From: Synechococcus sp. MED850 | GTDB taxonomy: Bacteria > Cyanobacteriota > Cyanobacteriia > PCC-6307 > Cyanobiaceae | Length of the DNA stretch: 24,905 nt | Assembly: GCA_002700765.1 (NCBI GenBank) | Contig: PAEP01000024.1 | Location: 31,506 to 56,410, forward strand | Direction of reading: 5' to 3' | In this document: piece by piece, positions 9,446-17,388 of the stretch | Layout: each line of letters opens with the position of its first letter | How positions within the stretch are numbered: the stretch's first letter is position 1 | The notes under the pieces: model-generated | What the model was told of the DNA's origin: nothing | The model's input: the letters and a program-made list of their open reading frames with translations, nothing else | The model's database searches: none | Made by a program: the position numbers and the translations under genes

Positions 9446-9907
9446 ATGGCCATCCGCAGCGTTTTGATCGCCACGTCGCTCCTGGCATCGATGGCGTCGT
9501 TCCCTCAGGCGTCAGAGGGAATGCCCATTCCTGTGGAACCTGCCATGGCTTCCGCCCGTGGCCGTCTGTTGCGGGACGGGCAATGCAAGGGCTGTGATCT
9601 CCGCAACGCAGTTCTGATCGAAGCCCATCTGATCGGTGTTGATCTGCGTGAGGCCGATCTCAGGGGTGCTGATCTGCAGCGCGCCAATCTTGAGGGGGCG
9701 GACCTCACTGGCGCGCGGCTCAGCCGAGCCGATCTGCGAGGCGCCAACCTCACCAATGCTGATCTGTCTGACGTGGATCTGCGTCATGCCGATCTCAGTG
9801 ACGCCGTGGTGATCAACGCCTATGCCCCGGGGGTTCGGGCCGATGGCATTCGCTACGTGGGTGCTGATTTCACCGGAAGCCATCTGATTTATGGCGGCTC
9901 GAACTGA
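9446..9907 (+). CDS. Secreted pentapeptide-repeat protein
   Basis: A 153-residue protein. An N-terminal signal peptide (MAIRSVLIATSLLASMASFP, probable cleavage after QA-S near residue 27) is followed by the short motif GQCKGCDL and then about 12 tandem pentapeptide repeats of the A(D/N)Lxx type (for example ADLRG, ANLEG, ADLTG, ADLRG, ANLTN, ADLSD). Such repeats fold as a right-handed square beta-helix. Cyanobacteria have many, and those with signal peptides are usually placed in the thylakoid lumen or periplasm with unknown roles. A GTG five codons upstream (9431) is an alternative start. Its stop codon directly abuts that of the convergent DUF3769 gene with no bases between. Confidence 0.88.
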   Translation: MAIRSVLIATSLLASMASFPQASEGMPIPVEPAMASARGRLLRDGQCKGCDLRNAVLIEAHLIGVDLREADLRGADLQRANLEGADLTGARLSRADLRGANLTNADLSDVDLRHADLSDAVVINAYAPGVRADGIRYVGADFTGSHLIYGGSN

Positions 9908-12850
9908 TTAAAAGGGGAGGTCGCTTTCTTCCTGTTGTGTTCGCATCGGGTTGAATGGAACGAAGGGAACACCAGTTCCCGAGAAATCGAAATCATTCAG
10001 TCTGAAGCGCACGCCTCCGATTCCCTCGTAGGGGTTGAAGTAAATGCCAACGTCATAACTGCGTCGCTGCCAACGGAATTCAATGTTGGAGTTGATCACA
10101 TCCCCGTAATATTTCGAGCCGGGATCAACGTTTAATTTGATCCCGGTGCTGATCACCAGTGGTCCCACGATCTGCTGGGTGAGGCCAAAGCCAAGGCTGC
10201 CGAAATCAACGGCTCGATCAAATTCGAATGGGCTTGCTCCGCTTCGTAGGGTCCCTCCGCCGATCACAGTGAATTGGGTGAAGTCAAGGAAGGGTTTGCT
10301 GAATGTTCCGAGTGTGAAGGTGGGCCCACCGCTGAAACTGAGGGTCTTCTGGTGATCTCCCACCCCATAGACCGCCAGGGTGCTGTTGATGTTGGTGTTC
10401 AGGCTCACTCCCGGCACGATCGGCACCGGCGAATACCGATAGGCGGCCTGAGGCGTGAGTTCCGCTGGCTCACCACTCAGTAGTGGGAAGGTGCTGGTGA
10501 GTGAACCGAACAAACTGCCCCGACCGGTGCGCAGCATTCGGTTCTTGTTGTATCGATCGGCGTAGTAATCACCGATGGCACCACGAATCAGGTAGCGGTG
10601 CTGGGTGCTGCCGTCGCCCCATTCACCTCGCTTTTCGCCGGAAAGGCCATAGGCCGCTTCGATATTGCTTTCACCCAGTGATCCATTCCAGGTGCGGTAG
10701 CGATAAGCCCCAAACAAATTTGTATTGACGGAGCCGAGTCCACCGATCTTGATGTCCCTCCCGAACCGTCCCCAATAACGGCTGCCATCGAGGAAATTGC
10801 TTGGGTTGAAGGTACTGATATCAGCGTTTGCACGCAGTTTGTACTCGCCATAACGACCATTGAACTCAGCATCGAGACCGAGAAGGTCAGCGGCATTGGT
10901 GTTGCTGTCGCTCGCGCCATCGATCGCTCTTTGCAGAAGGATTTGAGGTTGCAAGACCAGCGTGGAGTCATTGCCGATCTTGATCGGTTTGAGGTTGCGT
11001 CCAACGAAGAAACCATCTCTGTCCCGGTTGTCGATTCCGAAGACCCAGCGGTTCTCCACCTCTTCCTCTTTCTGGATCAGCTGACGACGGCTGACGGAGA
11101 TGGGCAGTCGATCTTCAACCAGCAATCGGTTCCGCCGGGCTGTAATCAGAATGTCGCCATTGGGTTGATCCCTTGCGATCACCCCTTCGGCATCAATTCG
11201 GGTCTGCGCAGGGGTGAATGGATCATTGGTGAAGCCCATGCGATCGGCGCTCCAGCCCTTGGCGCTGATCCGAACCCGGGCGGCCTGGATCCGCCAACGA
11301 CTGATGGTTCCATCGATCAGTTGGTTTCGTCCGAGCCGCTTCAATTGCGGCACTTTCACCACACCGAAGCGGTTTTCATCCTTCACGCTCGAATTCATCC
11401 GCATCAGTGGAACGCCACTGCGGCGTTCGATCGCCAAGGTGCCGCGGAAGTCCACATCGGAAATCCGCTGGTCGATCGCGGCGATGGCTTTGGTGCGTTG
11501 GGCCTGAAGTTCTGATGGGTGGAGCTGCGGACGTTCTGCTGTGACCGGCGCTGGAACATGCTTCTGCGGCTTGCCTCCATCGCCGAGGGCCACGGATTCC
11601 AGCCGTTCCGACAGGTCGGTTGGGTGAACGCGTTGCTCACGATCTGGGTCTGGACAGCCCAGGGGTGGGGGCATGACCGCGGGTTCAAGTGGTGGTGGAT
11701 CTTCACCCCAGCGGTAACGGAGGCCGAGCAGGTAAGCGTTGCTTCCTTCCGTGACGCCGTTGTAGGTGCCGAATGCTCCGGAACGGTGATGAATACGACC
11801 CACCAGCGAGAGATCGGAGGACACGGCCGCCTCCACTTCGAATCCCAGATAGTTCAGCAGCTGGGTGTAATTCTCCCGAAATGTTTTCTCGTACAGGCTG
11901 TAATCCGTGTTGTAGCTGATGCCTTCGATGAATCCGAAACTCAGCCAAGGCTGGACCCACAGCCGCGCACCGATGCCGAGGATGCCTTCTCCGAAGCTCT
12001 GGGCCTGCAGATCGGCATAGGGCGTGTCCTGATTGAATTCACCGCCCTGCTGACGTCCCGCCTTGTGGCCGAACAAATCGGCCTCCAGTTCCAGGGACAA
12101 GGGCCCTGCTCGCATGATCCGCTTCTGCAGACCGATGCCGAGCAGGTATTCGGGTCGCATCCGCCCGTTGAACAGGAATGTGTCGCCGAAATTGGAATCG
12201 ATGGCTTGCCCACCCCAGGCCGTGACGGCCCAAGGCTCTGGATGCCAGTCCGGAACCGGAGGAAGAAGGGGAGGACAGGCCATGTCCTCGGGGGGCTCGG
12301 TCGGTTGGGGTCTGGTTGGCTCCGTCGTCGATTCTTCAAGGGAAGCTGCCGTTGGTTCAAGCGGCTGAGGATCGGTCGAGGTCGCCTCCTCCTTCTGCAT
12401 TCCGACATCCCCCTGCATTCCGACATCCCCGGACAGAGATTCGAGGTCGACAACCCCATAGACGTCGTCAAGCTCACCCTCGTTCTGGATGAGGTTGTAG
12501 CGGAAGGCCGAAGCCTGGAAGAACTGTCCTCCGCGGGTCAGCCGAACCGATCCACGCGCGAAGAGACTGCGAAAACCGTCATCGAATTCGATCCGATCGG
12601 CTTGCAACACCGTGTTGCCAAGCACGACCTGGACCTTGCCTTCAGCAATCGTGACCCCGCGACGGGCGTCATAGGACTGTCTTTCTGAGCGAAGCTCGAG
12701 GCTCTCAGGCGGCGCTGGAGACTGATCCACTGCGGTGTCGCTGTCCTGGGCATGGAGAGCCGCTGGACTCAGCACCTGCCAAGCACCTGCAACCAGGCAT
12801 CCGGCGATCACCATTGATAGGCGGGTTGCCGCCGAAGCCAAGAGAATCAA
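9908..12850 (-). CDS. DUF3769/LptD-like outer-membrane protein with an embedded PagL-like barrel
   Basis: A 980-residue exported protein. Residues 1-35 form a signal peptide (core near 13-30, likely cleavage after LHAQ). Residues 52-135 resemble the LptA/OstA-like N-domain of LptD (RQSYDARRGVTIAEGKVQVV, ADRIEFDD, SVRLTRG). Residues 140-200 are a Pro/Glu/Thr-rich linker with a duplicated GDVGMQ. Residues 200-385 form eight alternating amphipathic strands ending HHRSGAFGTYNGVTEGSN then LLGLRYRWG, as in PagL-type acyloxyacyl hydrolases. A second linker follows, and residues of about 455-980 make a large strand-rich C-terminal barrel typical of DUF3769/LptD-like proteins, ending in PFVPFNPM-type sequence. 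The inferred role is LPS export or outer-membrane assembly; the middle domain suggests lipid A modification. I used TTG 12850 because it supplies an arginine before the hydrophobic core; ATG 12814 is the alternative. No frameshift was seen. Confidence 0.8.
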   Translation of the reverse strand: MILLASAATRLSMVIAGCLVAGAWQVLSPAALHAQDSDTAVDQSPAPPESLELRSERQSYDARRGVTIAEGKVQVVLGNTVLQADRIEFDDGFRSLFARGSVRLTRGGQFFQASAFRYNLIQNEGELDDVYGVVDLESLSGDVGMQGDVGMQKEEATSTDPQPLEPTAASLEESTTEPTRPQPTEPPEDMACPPLLPPVPDWHPEPWAVTAWGGQAIDSNFGDTFLFNGRMRPEYLLGIGLQKRIMRAGPLSLELEADLFGHKAGRQQGGEFNQDTPYADLQAQSFGEGILGIGARLWVQPWLSFGFIEGISYNTDYSLYEKTFRENYTQLLNYLGFEVEAAVSSDLSLVGRIHHRSGAFGTYNGVTEGSNAYLLGLRYRWGEDPPPLEPAVMPPPLGCPDPDREQRVHPTDLSERLESVALGDGGKPQKHVPAPVTAERPQLHPSELQAQRTKAIAAIDQRISDVDFRGTLAIERRSGVPLMRMNSSVKDENRFGVVKVPQLKRLGRNQLIDGTISRWRIQAARVRISAKGWSADRMGFTNDPFTPAQTRIDAEGVIARDQPNGDILITARRNRLLVEDRLPISVSRRQLIQKEEEVENRWVFGIDNRDRDGFFVGRNLKPIKIGNDSTLVLQPQILLQRAIDGASDSNTNAADLLGLDAEFNGRYGEYKLRANADISTFNPSNFLDGSRYWGRFGRDIKIGGLGSVNTNLFGAYRYRTWNGSLGESNIEAAYGLSGEKRGEWGDGSTQHRYLIRGAIGDYYADRYNKNRMLRTGRGSLFGSLTSTFPLLSGEPAELTPQAAYRYSPVPIVPGVSLNTNINSTLAVYGVGDHQKTLSFSGGPTFTLGTFSKPFLDFTQFTVIGGGTLRSGASPFEFDRAVDFGSLGFGLTQQIVGPLVISTGIKLNVDPGSKYYGDVINSNIEFRWQRRSYDVGIYFNPYEGIGGVRFRLNDFDFSGTGVPFVPFNPMRTQQEESDLPF
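12395..12430. repeat. 18-bp perfect direct duplication inside the DUF3769 gene
   Basis: CTGCATTCCGACATCCCC occurs twice in tandem at 12395-12412 and 12413-12430. On the coding (minus) strand it encodes GDVGMQ twice, in frame, at residues 141-152, in the linker before the PagL-like segment. Confidence 0.95.
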
Positions 12851-12936
12851 GCCGTGGCTTGAGATCTTCCCATTCCTTAACGATGCCTACAGCTGCCGCG
12901 GACCAGTGTGTGGCGCGGACTGCTGCGTCGCGACAA

Positions 12937-13056
12937 TCAGTCTTCGAGATCCTTTCGGCTGGGAGTGCGGCTGGGATCACTCGCGAGGAAGCCGAACACG
13001 AAGATGCCGATAAAGAAGAAGACGACCGAGTAAACGGAGATCTTGAGGGCGAGCAT
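12937..13056 (-). CDS. psbI: Photosystem II reaction center protein I
   Basis: A 39-codon frame from ATG 13056 to the TGA at 12937-12939. The N-terminus [19 protein letters not shown] is a single membrane helix followed by [20 protein letters not shown]. This matches PsbI, whose family signature is MLTLKI-helix-FGFLSSDP-R-P-RKD. PsbI is a one-helix thylakoid subunit next to D1 that helps stabilise early photosystem II assembly intermediates and dimers. The length is typical (35-39 residues). It lies 37 bp from the divergent GH38 start and 86 bp upstream of the DUF3769 gene on the same strand. Being so short, it is easily missed by ORF callers. Confidence 0.95.
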   Translation of the reverse strand: MLALKISVYSVVFFFIGIFVFGFLASDPSRTPSRKDLED

Positions 13057-13093
13057 GGAGACCGACCGGCGTCTGTGTGAGCGGCATCATCCT

Positions 13094-16000
13094 ATGGGTC
13101 TTGACAGTGTCAACACGGAGCCGGACCCTCTGCAGGCCCAGGGATCGGCGTGGATTGAAACGTTTCGACGCCGCTCGCGCCGAGATCTCCGCGCTGGATG
13201 GCACCGCTGCGGTGACGCGGACGGTGCATCGTTCCTTGATGAACCCTGGGGGCGGGATCACCGTCCTGACTGGGCTGAGCGGGGTCTGTTGGTCTGGCCT
13301 CGCGGTCGTCAGTGGTTGCGGCTTGAGCAGCATCTGCACTGGCCGAAGGACTGGTCGATCACCGCGGCGAGTCGGGCCCGGCTGGCCCTCAGCTGGTGGG
13401 CTGAATCGATGCGCCTCTGGGTGGATGGTGCTCTTGTGCACGAAGGGGATCTGTTCGACACCGCCTGCCGCTGGGTGATCCCCGATCGATGCCGTGGCGG
13501 TGCCGTGCTGCATCTGCAGCTTGAGCTCTGCAGTCCCGCCCATGACGATGGCGCTCTGATCAGCAGTGATCTCTGCCTGGAGCCATGCGTCCCGGGCCAC
13601 GATCCCGACCATGCCCTGGTGCCGGAGGCCCTGCAGCTGCATCTGGAGGCGGAAGGATCCCTACCGGCCGGATGGTCAGGCCTCGATCCGGCCAGTGCTG
13701 AAGCACTGCAGGCCGTGCGCCAGATGTTGCGTCAGGCTGCTCCCCCAGTCGGGTCGATTCACTGGCTGGGGCATGCCCACCTTGACCTCGCTTGGTTGTG
13801 GCCGGTTGCGGACACCTGGATGGCCGCTGAACGGACCTTCCGATCGACGCTGGACTTGATGAGAGCGGATCCCGACCTTCGCTTCGCCCATTCCACACCC
13901 GCTCTCTATGCCTGGTTGCAGGCGCACCGCCCGGCACTCTTTCAAGCGATCCGGACGGCCAGCCTCGCTGGCCGATGGGAGCCGATCAATGGGCCCTGGG
14001 TTGAAACCGACTGTGTTCTGGTCAGCACCGCGTCGCTCTGGCAGCAGTTTCAGCTGGGTCAGGAGTTCAGCCGAACCACATTTCCGGAATGGACCCATGA
14101 TCTGGCCTGGTTGCCGGACAGCTTCGGGTTCGGGGCGGGGTTGCCGGCGGTAGCGGCTCAGACCGGTGTGCGCTGGTTCTGCACCCACAAGCTCGCCTGG
14201 AATGCCACCAATCCATTCCCTCATCGTCTGTTTCGCTGGCGTTGCAGAGGGGGTGGAGAGGTTCTCGCTCTGATGCTGCCCCCGATTGGCCGCCGGGGAG
14301 ATCCGTTGGACATGCTTCAGGAACAACGGGCATGGCAGGCGGAAACGGGAGTCGCGACGGCGCTCTGGATCCCGGGGGTCGGCGACCACGGTGGCGGGCC
14401 AACCCAGGAGATGCTGGAGCAGATGCAGCTCTGGGATTCCATGCCCCAGGCCTTGCCACGGCAGGCTGGATCCGTGCGGGATTACCTCAGGCAGCTGGAG
14501 CCGTTGGCCACGCAGTTGCCCGTCTGGCGCGACGAGCTGTATCTGGAGCTGCATCGCGGTTGCGCCACCAGCCGGCCGGATCAGAAACGTCACAACCGCA
14601 GCCTTGAGCGCCTGTTGCGAGAGGCGGACGCAGTCGCTGCCCTGCAAGCGCTCAGGCGAGAGTCCACGATCCAAGCCGCGGATTGGAGGCCGCTGCTGTT
14701 CCAGCAGTTCCACGACATCCTTCCCGGAACCTCGATTCCTGAGGTGTTCGAGCAGGCCGATCCTGTCTGGCGTTCAGCGCGCCGCACCGCCCGCTTGCTT
14801 CGCGATGAGGGGATTCGGCGTCTTGTTGTGAGCCCCGCAGTGCGTGCTTGCTCAGATCTGGAGTCTTGGGCCTGGTTCGGCTTGCAGCCGCTGCAGGCCT
14901 GGTCGCCGCTGTTGCGCCTGCCGCCTGGACGATGGCGCGCTGGAGAGCACGAACTGTCTCAGCAGCCAGCGGCAGGTGGGGGGGTCTGGGTCCAGCTTCC
15001 GCCGCAGCAAGGCGTGTCGCTACAGGCATTGCAGCGGGATGTCGGGACGGCTGTTGATCCCGCGCCCGCCGTGTGCTCGGAAATTCGTCGTCCGGTTCGT
15101 CTTGAGCAGAGCGCCTCTGGGGTTCTGAGGATCGGTAATGGTCTGGTCGAGGTTGAAGTGTCCAGCGGGGGGGTGCTGCAGATTCGCGACAGCCTCGGCC
15201 GGGATCAGCTCTCCGCCCCCTGCGAACTGAGGCGTTTTGTTGATCGCGGTGAGTTTTGGGATGCGTGGGATCTTGCGGATGACTATCGGAGTCAGCCCCT
15301 GGCGGTTGAGCCTGCCGACGACGTCCAGCTGTTGGAACAGGGACCGCTGCAGGTCCATGTGGTCCTTCGCCTGCGGGCTGGATCCAGCGTCGGGCGTCTC
15401 GATCTGCGGCTTTGTGCCGATCGCCCCTGGTTGGAGGTGATCTTCAGCATGGATTGGCGCCAACGCCATGAACTGCTGCGGTTTGAGTTGCCCCTGGCGC
15501 AGCCGGCCGTGCGTTTTGCGTCAGACACTAGTGGTGGAGTGTTTGAGCGACCTGCACAGCCATGCACCGCCCGGGAGCGTTCACGTTGGGAGGTGCCGGT
15601 GATTGCGTGGGTCGCCTCCCAGGCCGCGGCGCCTGGAGGTGGGATGGCCGTGATGCTTGATGGTCCTCAGGGGATCGATTGTGCTGCGGATCGAATCGGT
15701 GTTTCGCTCCTGCGGGGACCCACCTGGCCGGACCCTGGGGCCGATCGCGGTTGGCATCGTCAGCGTCTCGCGCTCATGCCTCTGCAACAGAACTGGGACC
15801 GATCCGCGGTGCCGCAGGCTGCGATTGCATTTCGTGAGCCCGGTTGGTGGGGTCCCCTGCCGGGAGCTGAAAGCCAGCTGTTCGTTCCATCGCTACCGGC
15901 ACCTCTCGTACCGGTTGCGATGCAGAGAGATCAAAACGACGTTGTGTTGAAGGTGCTGAACCCGTCGTCGCGTCGTTGTGTCTGGACACCAGGAGATGGC

Positions 16001-16099
16001 TGGTCCGTCCATGAACGCGGTGGACTGCGGCGAGGGGGGAGCGGAGTCACCTTGACCCCAGGTGAATTAGTCCAACTGGTGCTGCGTCAGTCGTCGTGA
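13094..16099 (+). CDS. Alpha-mannosidase, glycoside hydrolase family 38
   Basis: A 1001-residue GH38 enzyme. Zinc and catalytic motifs are visible: GHAHLDLAWLW (His229, Asp231), WLPDSFGFGAGLP with Asp342 as predicted nucleophile, GVGDHGGGP around His432, and QQFHDILPGTSIPEVF with His540 as the fourth zinc ligand. Residues 1-210 form an N-terminal beta domain, about 220-480 the catalytic alpha/beta domain, about 500-600 the helical domain, and the rest the beta-sandwich C-terminus. GH38 enzymes remove alpha-linked mannose with retention. No signal peptide is evident, so a cytoplasmic role in glycan or glycerol-glycoside turnover is more likely than secretion; the substrate is unknown. ATG 13094 was chosen because the upstream frame (to 13043) overlaps psbI. 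The last 13 bp overlap the 3' end of psbN. Confidence 0.93.
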   Translation: MGLDSVNTEPDPLQAQGSAWIETFRRRSRRDLRAGWHRCGDADGASFLDEPWGRDHRPDWAERGLLVWPRGRQWLRLEQHLHWPKDWSITAASRARLALSWWAESMRLWVDGALVHEGDLFDTACRWVIPDRCRGGAVLHLQLELCSPAHDDGALISSDLCLEPCVPGHDPDHALVPEALQLHLEAEGSLPAGWSGLDPASAEALQAVRQMLRQAAPPVGSIHWLGHAHLDLAWLWPVADTWMAAERTFRSTLDLMRADPDLRFAHSTPALYAWLQAHRPALFQAIRTASLAGRWEPINGPWVETDCVLVSTASLWQQFQLGQEFSRTTFPEWTHDLAWLPDSFGFGAGLPAVAAQTGVRWFCTHKLAWNATNPFPHRLFRWRCRGGGEVLALMLPPIGRRGDPLDMLQEQRAWQAETGVATALWIPGVGDHGGGPTQEMLEQMQLWDSMPQALPRQAGSVRDYLRQLEPLATQLPVWRDELYLELHRGCATSRPDQKRHNRSLERLLREADAVAALQALRRESTIQAADWRPLLFQQFHDILPGTSIPEVFEQADPVWRSARRTARLLRDEGIRRLVVSPAVRACSDLESWAWFGLQPLQAWSPLLRLPPGRWRAGEHELSQQPAAGGGVWVQLPPQQGVSLQALQRDVGTAVDPAPAVCSEIRRPVRLEQSASGVLRIGNGLVEVEVSSGGVLQIRDSLGRDQLSAPCELRRFVDRGEFWDAWDLADDYRSQPLAVEPADDVQLLEQGPLQVHVVLRLRAGSSVGRLDLRLCADRPWLEVIFSMDWRQRHELLRFELPLAQPAVRFASDTSGGVFERPAQPCTARERSRWEVPVIAWVASQAAAPGGGMAVMLDGPQGIDCAADRIGVSLLRGPTWPDPGADRGWHRQRLALMPLQQNWDRSAVPQAAIAFREPGWWGPLPGAESQLFVPSLPAPLVPVAMQRDQNDVVLKVLNPSSRRCVWTPGDGWSVHERGGLRRGGSGVTLTPGELVQLVLRQSS
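13101..13113. promoter_or_regulatory. Perfect palindrome TTGACAGTGTCAA in the psbI / alpha-mannosidase divergent region
   Basis: TTGACA-G-TGTCAA is a 6+6 bp perfect inverted repeat with a one-base centre. It lies in codons 3-7 of the mannosidase gene and about 45 bp upstream of the divergent psbI start. Each arm is also a consensus -35 hexamer. It could be an operator or a psbI promoter element, but the only good -10-like hexamer on the psbI side (TAGGAT, 13089-13094) is too close at 13 bp. Function is speculative. Confidence 0.3.
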
Positions 16100-16206
16100 T
16101 CGTCGAAGGGATCATCCAGGCCTTTGGAAGGTGGGCCAAAGGCCTGATACACCCCGAACCCCGTCAATCCCAGGAGAACGGCGAGCACGCCGATGGCCAC
16201 AGACAT
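16087..16206 (-). CDS. psbN: PsbN, photosystem II assembly protein
   Basis: A 39-codon frame from ATG 16206 to a TGA at 16087-16089. An N-terminal membrane helix ([20 protein letters not shown]) is followed by the hallmark PsbN tail [19 protein letters not shown]. Despite its name, PsbN is not a stable photosystem II subunit; in plants it is needed for assembly and repair of the reaction centre. It is divergent from psbH (106 bp between starts), the psbN/psbH antiparallel arrangement also known in chloroplasts. Its 3' end overlaps the convergent mannosidase gene by 13 bp. Confidence 0.95.
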   Translation of the reverse strand: MSVAIGVLAVLLGLTGFGVYQAFGPPSKGLDDPFDDHDD

Positions 16207-16312
16207 GGCCGGGGAGGAACTTTCCATCACAACTCTCGACAGGATCAGCCCCGTAATGGAGCAGTCCCACTACAGTATCGGCACTTCAAATGACCCGGGA
16301 CCAAGCGTCGCT

Positions 16313-16513
16313 ATGGCTCAGCGAACCCGTCTGGGAGACCTCCTCCGCCCTCTGAATTCCGAGTACGGCAAGGTCGTGCCTGGCTGGGGAACAACACCCG
16401 TGATGGGAATTTTCATGGTGCTGTTTCTGGTCTTCCTGCTCGTGATCCTTCAGCTGTACAACAAGTCGCTGATCCTCGAGGGCATCAACGTCAACTGGAA
16501 CGGCCTCGGCTGA
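16313..16513 (+). CDS. psbH: Photosystem II reaction center protein H
   Basis: A 66-residue protein starting [20 protein letters not shown], with a short cytoplasmic N-terminus, the conserved [11 protein letters not shown], one membrane helix (about residues 32-50) and a lumenal tail [18 protein letters not shown]. PsbH is a low-molecular-weight photosystem II subunit involved in CP47 assembly and quinone-acceptor stability. The frame continues upstream to 16193 but only ATG 16313 gives the family length. It is the first gene of a tight cluster: tatA begins 9 bp after its stop. A TACAGT at 16271-16276 may be its -10 element, without a convincing -35. Confidence 0.97.
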   Translation: MAQRTRLGDLLRPLNSEYGKVVPGWGTTPVMGIFMVLFLVFLLVILQLYNKSLILEGINVNWNGLG

Positions 16514-16522
16514 TCAATCTCC

Positions 16523-16762
16523 ATGAATGTGTTCGGTGTCGGTCTTCCGGAAATGGCGGTGATCGGCGCCGTTGCACTGCTTGTGTTTGGTCCCAAGCGT
16601 CTGCCTGAACTCGGACGAACGCTGGGTAAAACCCTGAAAGGGTTTCAATCAGCTTCAAAGGAATTCGAAAGGGAGATCAATAAAGCCATGGCTGATCCTG
16701 AAACACCGGTGCCTCCCACCGAAGAGAGTGTTGCCAAGGATGCGTTGCCACCTGGTAACTGA
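16523..16762 (+). CDS. tatA: Sec-independent protein translocase subunit TatA/E
   Basis: A 79-residue protein with the TatA layout: very short N-terminus, one hydrophobic helix (about residues 7-21, LPEMAVIGAVALLVFGP), the hinge FGPKRLPELGRTLG, an amphipathic helix (GKTLKGFQSASKEFEREI) and a Pro/Glu-rich acidic tail. TatA oligomers form the conduct for folded proteins across plasma and thylakoid membranes together with TatC. The gene sits 9 bp after psbH and 8 bp before pth, so it is probably cotranscribed with both. TatA versus TatB cannot be settled with certainty; the short tail and lone copy in the window favour TatA. Confidence 0.93.
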   Translation: MNVFGVGLPEMAVIGAVALLVFGPKRLPELGRTLGKTLKGFQSASKEFEREINKAMADPETPVPPTEESVAKDALPPGN

Positions 16763-16770
16763 CTGGTCTG

Positions 16771-17388
16771 ATGAGCGCTTCGCTCCAATTGGTCGTTGGT
16801 CTTGGAAATCCGGGAGCGAAGTACAGCGGCACGCGGCACAACATCGGTTTCATGGCGCTGGAGCGCTTGGCTGAGCGTCATGGTGTGCGGTTCAAGCATC
16901 AGTCCAAATTGCACGGACTCGTCGCCGAGGTGGGTGTCGGGGACCGACGGCTCCGGCTGCTGATGCCTCAGACCTACATGAACGACAGCGGGCGTTCGAT
17001 TCGCGCTGGCCTCGACTGGTTTGGTTTCTCGTCCGATCAGTTGCTCGTCCTTGTGGACGATATGGATCTTCCGTTGGGCAGGCTCCGGTTGCGCGCCCAG
17101 GGCAGCGCCGGTGGCCACAACGGTTTGAAAAGCACAATCCAGCATCTCGGCTCGCAGGCCTTCCCGCGCCTGCGCATCGGTATCGGAGCGCCCGCCGACA
17201 ACCCGGAGGAGCGCAGGGCTCGGACGGTCTCCCACGTGCTCGGGACCTTTGCAAAAGCGGAGCTGCCCCTGGTGTCGCTGGTGTTGGATGAAGTGCTGGA
17301 TGGTCTCTCCTCCCTGCAGCGATTGGGTCTGGAGCGGGCTGGTAATCGGATCAATGCGTTTCGCCCCCCTGATGCTGCGGGTGCTTGA
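16771..17388 (+). CDS. pth: Peptidyl-tRNA hydrolase
   Basis: A 205-residue bacterial Pth, which cleaves the ester bond of peptidyl-tRNAs released from stalled ribosomes. Catalytic residues can be placed by alignment: Asn13 in VVGLGNPG, His23 in GTRHNIGF and Asp96 in LVLVDDMDLP, a uniform +3 shift from the E. coli numbering. The other family block, GSAGGHNGLKSTIQHLG, is intact and is followed by FPRLRIGIGAP. ATG 16771 follows tatA by 8 bp, and the stop overlaps the start of the next gene by one base (TGATG). Confidence 0.97.
   Translation: MSASLQLVVGLGNPGAKYSGTRHNIGFMALERLAERHGVRFKHQSKLHGLVAEVGVGDRRLRLLMPQTYMNDSGRSIRAGLDWFGFSSDQLLVLVDDMDLPLGRLRLRAQGSAGGHNGLKSTIQHLGSQAFPRLRIGIGAPADNPEERRARTVSHVLGTFAKAELPLVSLVLDEVLDGLSSLQRLGLERAGNRINAFRPPDAAGA

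Noticed and set aside
11519..12688. 389-codon open frame on the plus strand within the DUF3769 gene
   Set aside because: The minus-strand protein has a signal peptide and domain motifs throughout this interval; the plus frame shows no motif.
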